64,000 nucleotides of DNA from Phoenix dactylifera. Taxonomy: Eukaryota > Streptophyta > Magnoliopsida > Arecales > Arecaceae. The translations under genes were made by a program, and so were the position numbers. The stretch lies in NCBI RefSeq assembly GCF_009389715.1, contig NC_052407.1, forward strand, positions 9,024,475 to 9,088,474, in the 5' to 3' direction. Below, piece after piece: positions 47,440 through 57,471 of this stretch. The notes beneath the pieces are model-generated. The model was not told the DNA's origin. It was given only the letters and a program-made list of their open reading frames with translations, and searched no databases. The first letter of the stretch is position 1; each line of letters opens with the position of its first letter.

Positions 47440-48085
47440 TGTTTGAATACTACATTATGAAAAATATGCATTAATTTGTCTGAAAGTATATATTTTATCG
47501 CTTAAAGTATGTAGCAAAAATCTATCGAGTATATCACTTGTATGTACCGTGTATCGGTAATAATGATATGTTGGAAAGTATACATCAATGTACCTGAATA
47601 TCCATCAATTTGCTTGGAGGTATGTATTGGATTGCTGTAGGGTATGTATTAAATATTAAAGCAGCTTAAAGTATGTATTAGAACTCATAGATGTATATCA
47701 TCTGGATATGTAATGTGTATTGATTAATATAATATTTTAAAAACTGTGTATCAATTTGCTTGGATGTGTATTAATTTGCCTAGAGGTATATATTGGATCG
47801 TTACTGGGTATTTATCAAAAAGCTTAAAACATGCATCAGAACCTATCGAATATGTATCACTTGAATATGCATCGACTTGTTTGGAGATATGTATTGGATC
47901 GCTGCTAGGTATACATCAAACAAAATTAAAGCATGTAACAGAAACTCGTCGAGTGTATATCACTTAAACATATACTGTGTAGCACTAAACATGATATTTG
48001 GAAATGGCGTATCAAATTACCTGGAGGTATGTATGGGTCGTTGGATGACTAATTTGCTAGATATGAATCATCAAAATATATATTG
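47440..48085 (+). repeat. Degenerate tandem repeat array (GTATGTATTGGATCGCTG-like)
   Basis: Variants of TATTGGATCGCTG-GGTAT occur at about 47628, 47789, 47893 and 48026, interleaved with variants of CTTAAAGTATGTA and ATCACTTG-ATATG. Units are about 100-160 bp and clearly diverged. Such arrays occur near the ends of some DNA transposons, but no terminal inverted repeat was found. Confidence 0.6.
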
Positions 48086-49430
48086 TATACTGATGAACAT
48101 ATCTCATGGCCACGTAGAGGAAGGGTCTCCATATTTTGAAGGAGAAAATGACTCAAGGAGGAAGAGGAAGGTCTCATAGATGGATGGAGAGAGAAGACGG
48201 CTTGATAAGAAAGAATAGAGGATTATGGGTGGACGGTTTTATGGATGATGTTTCATGTTTTTTTTTTTTTTTTTTTTTAAGCCATATATCGGACTCCAGA
48301 TTCTGCCCCGCCTTCTATTTTAAAATGGATGTGATAGGACGTATAGCAAAAAAGAAAGATCATTCCTTACGATCTCCGAAGATCATTCCTTACGATCTCC
48401 GCTGATGCGCGCAGAATTTTATTTGAGAGCGATGGGGAGATGCAAGTGGAGGAATAAAATTTGGAGGAAGCTGGGTTGGTAATTGATGCCGTCTGTCTAC
48501 TTGTGCAAGGTGCCTGCATTAGTTCCCATTAGTGCCTTGCGATTAAGCTCTCTCTTATCCATATATTGTATTATTTATATATTATATCAAAATTACTAAA
48601 GATTTATTATTATAGAAATTGTAAGTTGAAAATATGGTCAGTTAATTGTGTTTTTGAAATTAACACTTGTTCTATTAGGTAAAGTTTGATCTCAGAAAAG
48701 ATTCTTATGGCATGCATAATTGATCCCACCAATCTCATCGCCTTTAAACTATTTTAATAAACTCATTAGAATTATTGATATATCTCAATTTTTTCTTTGT
48801 AAACATATATTTGTAACCCACTTAGTCTTAACAATCCAGGATAGTAGTAGGGATAGAGTGGAAAAAGAATCAAGTCTTTAGTTTTTTTTTTTTTGTGTGT
48901 ACAAAATGATTATTTCAAGACTTCAATCTATGTCCTAGCACTTGAGATGAGTCCAGACATTCTTTCATTGCCATGATATGCAAATGAAAGACAAAATGGA
49001 TGGTTGCTCATAACCCACCAGTTTTGTTTATTATTTATATGATTTGATAAATATATTTCTAATATTGATTGACGTGGTTTCATAGGCATACGTCCAATGA
49101 AAAAAATAGCCAGTGTAATTATTAAAGGCAAAAGGTGGGATCATGAAGGGACGTGCTAGTGAAAAGTTTGTGGCCAAGTGTAAGTTACATGTGAGCTCTA
49201 CATAGTATATTTTCATATTATATAATAGATATATTAGAAAAATACTTATTATGTACTTGTATTTATTTGATAAGGAGTATTTTTTTAAACATGGGAAAGA
49301 TCGGGTCGGGCACAGCCAAGGGTACAACTTGATCTAGTCAGGCATGGGTCAGCTTGACCCGGCTTTTAGGCCGACTTCTCATGCTCGAGCTCGCTACTTA
49401 TCGGCTTGTTAGGTTTTGAGCTTTTGGATC
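48086..49430. other. Intergenic DNA between repeat array and cold-shock fragment
   Basis: No gene is supported. It has a poly-T run at 48259-48278, a 23-bp direct tandem duplication at 48356-48401 and AT-rich DNA from 48540 to 49300. Confidence 0.55.
48356..48401 (+). repeat. Perfect 23-bp tandem duplication
   Basis: The unit starting AAGATCATTCCTTACGATC is present twice in direct succession with no difference visible. Confidence 0.85.
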
Positions 49431-49493
49431 GGGCCTCGACATCCCTCCCCCTTTCTCTATGATGGGTTTTTCGAATCTTCGTTATCTTTTCCG

Positions 49494-49727
49494 ATGGCAA
49501 ACGCGAGCAATCGATCAAAGCGGATGGTGAAGTGGTTCAACGGGGGAAAGGGGCTCAACTTTATCATGCCAGATGACGATGGCGAGGATCTCTTCATTCA
49601 CCGGTCATCGGTCAAGGTGGAGGGCTACCGGACTCTCGCAAAATCTAAACTATGGACTATTACCCTGATCCCATATAGCCATGACTATTGTTGGACATCT
49701 TTTCAAATTCCAAGGAGCGCTGGATAG
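49494..49727 (+). pseudogene. Cold-shock-domain (CSP/GRP2-like) gene fragment
   Basis: The frame from ATG 49494 reads MANASNRSKRMVKWFNGGKG, then FIMPDDDGEDLFIHRSSVKV and EGYRTL. This is the plant cold-shock domain, with RNP-like KWFN-GKG and DLFIHRSS. After about 50 residues similarity is lost and the frame ends at 49727, so the second half of the domain and the glycine-rich, CCHC zinc-knuckle tail of a normal plant CSP are missing. Downstream, to about 50160, GC-rich and glycine-codon-rich DNA with stops may be remains of that tail. It is best read as a truncated or captured gene copy, not an active RNA chaperone gene. Confidence 0.55.
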
Positions 49728-51623
49728 GATCTAGTTGGGGAGGCTAGTGGCCTAACCATTATCGTCGATCCATGTCTTTGCAGATCCGGTACTCATTGAT
49801 CCTAAGCGATTGTAGTGTATCTGCATCGACTGCAACAACCTCGAGGACGTTGTCCGCCACCCTTTGCCCTGGCATCTGTGAACACGGGCCATCTCTTCAG
49901 CCCTCATCGCCCAGCCCTGTCACCTTTTGTCGCTAGATTGTTGATCGAGGTGCACGATCCATCCTTGTCTAGGGGTAGTATTGTTGGCATTGGGGTGGAG
50001 TCACTGATTGTTCCTCTTTTCTAGTAAACCCCTCTCAATCACCGAGATACAAGCAGATGGGAGGCGTCTCTAGGCTAGTGGCTGCATCAAGGCTGTCGGT
50101 GTCGCCAACTCTGGTGGTTCTGATGTCGGTGGTGGTCAAGGGGATGGATTAGAGGCAGGATGGAGGGAAGAGACGGGTCATGAGCCAAGAAGATGGAAAA
50201 GAGGTATTTTATATTATATTTTATATTATATGATATATATATTTTATTGTATTGTATTGTACTTACTATATTATATATTATATAAATACCGAGCTCGAGT
50301 CAAGCTTGGATTGGGTCGATGTAAATCCAAGCTCGGTCTAGCCCTTTAGGCTTAAAAACTAAACCTAGGCTTGTTCGAGATGCTCTGGAGCAAGCCAGAC
50401 AGACCATCCGGTATTTAAACAGATCTACTTATGACTTAGTATATTTGATGATTGTTTATTAATTATTAGTTTAAAAAAATGATCACTTAATAATAATGTA
50501 AATGATAATTATATGTACACATTCTTGAGAACTTTCCCTTGTTCTCTTTGCCAAAAAGAGATCTGAACTTTTTTTTTAAAGAAAAATAAAAACAAAGAGA
50601 GATTCCTTAGAAAAAAAAAAGAAACGAAGGGAAAATACAAAAGATGGTGTATTTATAGAAAAGGAATATTTTTAGATGCAAGGGAAGGACAAAGATGAGT
50701 CTGTGTGTGTATATATATATATATATTAATATCATTGTCATTCAATTGTCAATAAAACTCTAGGTTTGCGGTCAACTTGAGGATTATATCATATTAGAAG
50801 ACAAAAGTAGGTGCCAGAGCAAAAGAAAAAAAAAAGGCTACAGGGTGCCACTTGGTTTCTCCGTCCGTGGCTCGTACGTTGGTGTGACAAAGGTAGGATA
50901 AGAAATCAAAACAAAGCCACCAATTTCTCCAGAATGCCATGTTGGATAGATAACTCCGGGATATCGTTTTCTCAAAAGATAAAAATACAAATTGACCGGC
51001 CATCCATTCTTTCAGTCCTTAATTTTGCTTGAGCTTCCAAGGCATGGATCAAATTGCCAAGATCTCTTCCCTTTCTTCTCCATTTTACTTTTTACTTTTT
51101 TAAAAACTTACTTTTTACTTAATTCTTATCACTTACTATATATAACATCAAAATTTTATAGATTAAGAAGATAAAAAGGAAATATATATTCGAAAACAAA
51201 AGTACTTTTGGGGAAGAGAGGGGGGTGGTCTGCCTCTTAAGAACTTATTTTGGCATTATAAGATCCTTTGCAAAAGAGACTACCGAGCTAGTATTTTTTG
51301 TAATGGCAATTTATGCATTAGTTCTAATAGTATTATCACCTTAGGATGCTGCACAATACTTTTTTTGTTGCCTCGAGATCCATTTTGAATTACAAGGAGG
51401 TTTCCTATCTTTCTTTTTATTACCAGAAAGAAAAAAAAATCATAAACCAAAAAAAAAAAAAAAACAAGACATATGATCATCCTATTATTTTGCTGATTTT
51501 TCTTCCACCTTGATATGTGCTACATCTTGCACTTTCTAGTAACCTCTCGTTAGGGTTTTCCGTCACAGTAAATTTTGAAGAATATGTTACACGTTGGGAT
51601 GTTTATATTCATTAATTATCATT

Positions 51624-51703
<80 letters not shown>

Positions 51704-52310
51704 CATTAAACTATTCAGGGTGGTTACAGTAATTGTCATAAAGCTCATCATGAAAATATTATATAAAAGATAGAAATAAAGACACATCTAAAGGAAGATC
51801 AGCATAAAAACACATCTACTTTGCCTAGTTGCTAATTTTGTGCGCGGTTATTTCTAGGTCTATGGGGTAGAAGCATGGCTGTTTTTTGATTTTTTTTGAT
51901 CAAATAGAAGCATGGTTGCTGAGATTGCAATTTGGCAAAAATCTTAATATCTCATTCAATGACCAATTAATCAATCCATGCTAGGGCAATGAAATGGTCA
52001 CACCTTAAACGGTTGGAAGTGAATTCATTGATCTCACTCACCATTAGTTCCAAGTCCACTAATTCCGCCAAAGCATGATCCACGAAACTTCTACCTAATC
52101 ATTTCAAAAATAAAGAGAGAATAACTCATGAGAGGAATACATATATATATATATATATATATAATTCTTTTTATTATATTTTGAAATACTAATATTGTAG
52201 CCTTGCTTATTATCGAGTTTGTCCAACTAGCCAACCAACCAATCCTCACATAGCTATTAAAACCTTTCTCCTTCCATTCAATTTCTCCGAACAAGGCTAC
52301 TCGCAATTCC
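49728..52310. other. Intergenic DNA 3' of the peroxidase gene
   Basis: No intact gene is supported. GC-rich remnants run to about 50160, then a GCTCGAGTC-containing segment at 50288-50400 resembles one at 49320-49440. The rest is AT-rich with microsatellites at 50709-50725, 51630-51701 and 52140-52162. Confidence 0.55.
51630..51701. repeat. Compound microsatellite (TA)n(GA)n
   Basis: A TA tract of about 34 bp followed directly by a GA tract of about 38 bp. Confidence 0.95.
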
Positions 52311-55300
52311 CTAATTGAAGGCGGCACAATCCTGCCGGATGTTGCCACCGGAGCCGGTCTTGACTCCGACTCGGCCGAGCTTGGCGATGGCGGCGACGAA
52401 GGCCTGTTGGAAGGCGAAGGAGCTTTGGGCCCAGGAGTTGACGGTGGACCTGGACCGGGAGTCCGTGAAGAGGACCTGGTCCGATGTGAAGAGGCCCATT
52501 CCTTGCAGCAGGTTAAGGAAGTATTGGTTATCAAAGATCCGGGGGCTGACGGGGTCCATGTTGATGGCTACGGTGGGGTCCACATTCTGGGGACAGATGG
52601 CCCGCAGCTGGGAAGCGTACGTCGTGTTAAGGGTGGGGTCCACTGGGTTCCCCGCGCTGAAGCTGTAGATGCGGTTGGCGAACTTGTTGCAGTGGGAGAA
52701 ACCCACAGTGTGCGCGGCTGCAGCACAATTGGAGGAACAAAAGATTATATTAAAAAAAAAAAGAGAGAAAGTTGGCAAAGCAAAATGATATCTTATACCT
52801 CGGTGCAATTTTGGATGTTGAAAGATCTTAGCAGTCTAATAATTTTTTTTGTGATACATTTATTTCGATAATTCATATAGCAAGTGAATGGTTCAAAGAG
52901 ATTTTTGACTGTTATTAGCACAACTAATGCCTACTTTGGGAGATAAATATGTGCTTTCTGAGATAATTTATTTAATTTCTTAAAATAGGAAAATTTTATG
53001 AGATCTCAAAACATCGGAAATTTGTCAACACTTGCAAGTAATAACATTACAAAGGTGATATCCTAACCAACCACAAAGATTTAGTGTTTGAATGTAAGGA
53101 AGGAGCTAGATTCTTGTATATGGTTTGAGAGAATTGATGAGCATTACAATTACCCCGAGTTCAACATTTGGAGTTGGAGATGCGCCTTCAAGGACTCAAA
53201 TCAAGAACCTTTGCTTGTTAACTGAGGTGGCATGAACACTAAAGCATCATCCATGTCACCAGAAGAGCAATATTCCAGCCATCCATTTCTAACTAACATC
53301 CAAATCTATATGGTCCCACCACTATTTGAGACCTATATAGAATATAGCCATTCTGCAATGATAGATGTGAGGTTACAGCTATTATATAAGTTAACCCTAA
53401 TATATATTATTGACCTATTCTATACTTGCTTAGATTATTGGAGTCAATTGATTAGTTAGATGATATTACTTCTCAGGTTTGCTAAAGATCACAAGTTTGA
53501 ATCCTTTTAGTTTTTTTTTTTTAAAAAAAATTATTCCTAGTTATCTACTATCTTCATTTATCCCTCCAACCTAATATACATTGCGATCAATTCTCTGTCA
53601 ATTGAGGTCATGCTGATAAGTATGAACAATATAAAATTGTTCATTATGTTTGTGACTTGTACGGAATTTTGCAACTAGACTTTATATAAGACACTGATGT
53701 ATGCATATCTTTTTAAGCATCAAGAGCTTATTATTTAGTTCTATGTTGCTTAAATGATTTTTCTTAGAGTAGTCAATAATGTAGACTAGCTATATTATCA
53801 AATTTATTTGATGGATAACAAGCCAAACATTATCTATAATTTCTAAATAAAAGTTACACTTAGAAAAGTCAAGATTGAAGCACGATGCCCACAAGAGTGT
53901 GTTGGCTATGCCCCTTTGGACGGCACGCAAGCTCCCATGCATTGCTATCATGCACCAACATGTCAAAGCATAACTATTTTTTCTCAAAAATCTTATGCGT
54001 GTGCATAAGTACTGTAGCTCATCATACTTTATGAGAGATCAATAGCACAAGCAAAGAAAATTCTATAGCAATTATATTTAAATATTTGCTAAAAATTAAT
54101 TTTGGTCACAATCTCTGCCAACTATCAGTTCTCACAAGTCACAACTAGAAATGAATGAGATGCAACTCTCAATAATAGTATAGGATATGCATTGAGTTCA
54201 TGCTGAAATTCGGGCTTACATACCTTTTGTATTTGGTTTTCATAATGCATATATTGGTTTCATTTTTTTTCTTAGTTATTCCACAAGACAATTTCCTCTT
54301 CTCTCTTCATATACCTATTATGACTTGCAAAGAATTATTTCTCAAATAAATAAATAGATAAATAGAGAATTGAGTCGGAGCATGCATGTTCTCAGACATC
54401 GTCAAAATATTAATTTTAAACATGGAAGAAATCAGAAATGCAATGGATAGAATGCATCCCACTCCATTTAACCTTGAGGGTCTGACATTAGAATAGCCTA
54501 ATGTCATCAAAGATATCAAGCTTCCTCCAGTATATGTGCCCAACATTATTAGCTTACTGCAATTCCCATGGAAATGTGGAGGACTCCGAGCTATTAATGT
54601 TTGGCTCTAGACTAGAAACCAGGAAAAGTTGATCGATGAGTGAATTAGTTCTTATCTTTCCGTACCTGAAAGTGCTATCATATCCGTCTGAGTGAGTCCA
54701 TTAGCCGCGAACAAGGTGTTCAGCTGGACCAGATCGAATTCCGGTTGCGGTAATCTCCCTTCCACGCTATCCGCGGTCGAGCTCAGCCCGTCCAACCTCC
54801 CCAATTCCACCGCATAAGATGGCCCACCGGACTATCTCCGCAAACATCAAAACCAGCCACCAAAGCTCGTCATTCAGCAATATTCGATTCCTACGCATAC
54901 TTGATAACACCCTTATCCCAGCGGAAGGAGGGCGCGGGATTGGATATTTCGGATTGTGGGTGTACTGAATAATTAGTATGCAGAATATGAGGGACTAACC
55001 ATTGATATCACATCCCGAGTGGCCATCACGAGGATATCCGCACAGGACACCCTATTCCGGCATCGTGGAACGGCATCGATTGCCGCCTTGGCCTTGACAA
55101 CGGTATCAAATCCATCGCCGGCCAGGGATAGGTTATCGGGGTGGTCCTTCTCGGCCCTGTTATTCGCAGTGGATGCAATTAGCACTGAAGCATCACAGCC
55201 CTAGCATGCAGCAGCAATGATTTAGAGAAGGAACCAAACAAAGTAAGTAAACGTTATATTAGAATCCAACTCTTTATTTTTTTTTCTTCTTCTGCCAAGA

Positions 55301-55519
55301 TGTTACCTGGACGAAACAGTCATGGAAAAGGAGGCGAATGGTCGCGGGGACGGTAACGAACGTCTCGTCGAATTTAGTCTTGACGACGTTTCTCACGATG
55401 CTTTCAACATTTGGGCAGACGTTGGCGTAGTAGTTCTGCCGGAGTTGAGCTGAGCCCAGCTGAGGAAGGAGGCAAATGCCAAGGAAGAACAGCAGCGAGG
55501 CCAATCCAAGGTTTCCCAT
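52311..55519 (-). CDS. Class III (secretory) peroxidase, 4 exons
   Basis: Haem peroxidase of the plant secretory pathway that oxidises phenolics or produces oxygen radicals in the cell wall or vacuole. Exons 55519-55307, 55200-55000, 54831-54666 and 52717-52311 join in frame with GT-AG borders to 328 aa. A signal peptide covers residues 1-24; the mature protein starts QLRQNYY. Catalytic Arg62 and His66 are in RLLFHDCF, and the proximal haem ligand His196 is in [13 protein letters not shown]. All eight disulphide cysteines are present (35, 68, 73, 118, 124, 203, 235, 324). Asp67 and Asp74 fit the distal calcium site. The three intron positions are the classical ones. The [11 protein letters not shown] wording recalls the Arabidopsis PRX16/45/50/51 group; no single orthologue is claimed. 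The frame runs upstream to 55678, but [10 protein letters not shown] begins the signal peptide. The last intron is 1948 bp. Confidence 0.95.
53176..53235 (-). mobile_element. SINE-like tRNA-derived fragment in peroxidase intron
   Basis: On the minus strand CCACCTCAGTTAACAAGC resembles an A box region and TTGATTTGAGTCCTT a B box with its flanks. Spacing is as in a tRNA. The 3' body and tail are not defined. Confidence 0.35.
53435..53530 (+). mobile_element. SINE-like tRNA-derived fragment with T/A tail
   Basis: GAGTCAATTGATTAGTTAGA followed by CTCAGGTTTGCTAAAGATCA and AAGTTTGAATCC looks like a decayed tRNA-type A box, linker and B box. It is followed by a T run and an A run at 53511-53529. 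No target duplication was defined. Confidence 0.4.
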
Positions 55520-56490
55520 CAAACGGTATCGAAGGAGAGAACAAATGAGAGAAGGCGGGAGAGATTGGGCTGTGAAAGTTGGAGTGGGGAAATGTGGAAG
55601 GGAGGGCTGAACTGATCTGGTTTTAAATCGTCTACAGTTGAGCAACGAGAGAGACTTGAGAGCTCGGACGGGTTCCACTCGCTCATGGCTGACTTCGCCT
55701 TCAGGATGACGGGTTGGCTCATGCGAGAAAATGGGAACTGAAATTTACAAGGACGGATGCTAGGAGTAGTTGGTGGAGGGTGACATGGAGCTAGCTTTTC
55801 TTGACGTGGTTTGGTTGGCGTGGAGCGGCTTCCTGCTGGTTTCTTAAATCTGTACTCGTGCTCGAGACCAGGTCCTTGGTATCTTTGCCTGTGGTTTTGG
55901 ATGACTTTTTTAAAAACCTTTGTTTTCTTTTATTATAGAAAATTTGTTATTTAAATTTACCATTTGGAGGCAGGCTTTGGCTATGAGAATAATAATAATA
56001 ATAATAGAGTTAAAGAGTGCGGAGACATGATTCGAACTCAGAATCTCTGCTCTGATACCATATTGAAATAACCACTTGTTCTAAAAATTTAAATTGATAG
56101 AATGAGATAGGTTTATTTATATATTTTATATTTTTTTATAGAATGTTTGTCAAATATGAACGAGTAAAAGAATAAAATAACAAGCCGCCGATCCCATGAA
56201 TCCAAATTTTTGGCGATATATCATAGGATGGCAATGAGCATTTTCTCATGATTCTCTCCAATGAAGCATGGCTAACAAATGAAAGATGAAAAGAACTCTA
56301 CAACACAATGTTCAGGCGACCAATCTTGAGAATCACTTTTTTAATTTTGTTTTGCATGGTGTCTCACTTATACCGTTGGGTGTTCAGTGTTCTCATTAAC
56401 AACAATCTCTAAAATCTCCTTCAAACAAGATCACCATAACTTTCAAGACCCTCTGTATTGTTTCCAATTTTCAATAACAAAAGTCACTCT
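55520..56490. other. Peroxidase promoter region and spacer
   Basis: The first few hundred bases upstream of the peroxidase start codon should contain its promoter; no convincing TATA box was identified. A (AAT)n run lies at 55987-56006, followed by the retroelement primer-site fragment at 56020-56115. Confidence 0.5.
56020..56115 (-). mobile_element. Retroelement fragment with a tRNA-Met-like primer site
   Basis: On the minus strand the segment reads TGGTATCAGAGCAGAG followed by CTGAGTTCGAATCATGTC. The first part is the standard initiator-Met primer-binding site; the second is tRNA-like. It is preceded by a stretch containing CTATCAATTTAAA and AACAAGTGGTTATTTCAATA. This combination recurs in plant genomes as the LTR end and start of short non-autonomous LTR elements (from memory). 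No matching second LTR was found. Confidence 0.45.
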
Positions 56491-56494
56491 GAAT

Positions 56495-56753
56495 AGATGG
56501 AAGGCAGAGGAGCTCTAGGCCCAGGAGTTGATGGTGGGCCTGGACCGGGACTCGGTAAAGAGGCTGTGCCCCGAGGTGAAGAGGGCCATCCCCTTCTAAA
56601 GGCTCTTGCAGTACTAGTTGTCTGAGGTCTAGGGGATGATGGGGTCCATGTTGATGGCTTTGGTGGGGTCCACTTTCTTAGGGCACGCAGCCCGCAGCTA
56701 GGATGCATGTCCCTTGCTTAAGGCAGGGTCTGCTGGGTTCCGAGAGCTAAAGC
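56495..56753 (-). pseudogene. Peroxidase pseudogene, last-exon 3' piece
   Basis: The minus strand matches exon 4 of the neighbouring peroxidase gene from the NPVDP region to the NSWAQSS region, but the frame is broken by stops and indels. Still legible pieces include VDPTKAINMDP and SRSRPTINSWA. The sequence is clearly diverged yet alignable throughout, and lies about 1 kb upstream of the intact gene in the same orientation. This suggests a tandem duplicate that decayed. Its upstream end coincides with the start of about 6 kb of inserted DNA; the continuation is at 62692-62775. Confidence 0.8.
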
Positions 56754-57021
56754 CTTTTGATTGGCAAGGAGATCCAGAAGGACCACCAGAATTTATGAAA
56801 ATAACAAAACAAAAATCTTCTGCTCATGAAGGACCTCTTTGCATCAGCCTTTACGTCATCCTCCAACAGCTCCACCTCTCCTCCCCTCGTTGTCATCTCC
56901 ACCTCCACCGTTACTATCTGTCGCAACCATCTCTATCACCATTTGTTATCTAGGAGCAGGTATCTAAACTGAAGAGAGAGAAAGAGAAAGAGAATGAGAG
57001 AAAAAAGAGGAGGGCTTGATC

Positions 57022-57451
57022 TTGAAGCTCAACTAATATGTGACATATCAACTGATATCCACAATGATATGCTGAACTCAACTATGCTGAGATGAAGCTT
57101 GCAGCTCCACTGATACTCCACTGATACACTGACTGATACACTGATACGGAATGCTGTGTAGAGCTGGAGCTGAGATGGAAAAGAAGAAAGCTCAACTACT
57201 AACTAAATTCAGTTAATCAGTTAGACTTGGATTCAACTGATAATTAAATATAGTTAAATTCAGTTATACTTATTGAGCTCAGTAGCTGAGCCAGAATAGA
57301 GTTGTATTACTGAGTTAGTTAAGTTAGTTTTAAACTTGCTTATAAATAGTTATCTTCATATTGTAATATGTGTAATTTTTGGAAGAAATAAAACTTTAGT
57401 CTTCCTCCTCCTATCTTTTTCTTTTCTGTTCAAAGTATCACATATTTTTTA
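57022..57451 (+). repeat. 5' LTR of the copia element
   Basis: 430 bp. It carries a TATAAATA promoter at 57341-57348 and an AATAAA signal at 57387-57392, at the same relative places as in the 3' LTR. Confidence 0.88.
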
Positions 57452-57463
57452 TGGTATCAGAGC
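57452..57463 (+). other. Primer-binding site of the copia element
   Basis: TGGTATCAGAGC directly after the 5' LTR, complementary to the 3' end of initiator Met tRNA. Confidence 0.9.
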
Positions 57464-57471
57464 AAGTTTCC

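Larger units (their letters stand above)
52718..54665 (-). other. Peroxidase intron 3
   Basis: The 1.95 kb AT-rich intron has a GTACGG donor and GCTGCAG acceptor. It contains two SINE-like segments (annotated separately) and no other gene. Confidence 0.85.

Noticed and set aside
47440..48085. CRISPR-like array
   Set aside because: Repeats are diverged, spacing is irregular, and the DNA is plant nuclear.
55520..55678. Upstream extension of the peroxidase frame to 55678
   Set aside because: The signal peptide starts at 55519; the extra 53 residues would block a normal secretory N-terminus.
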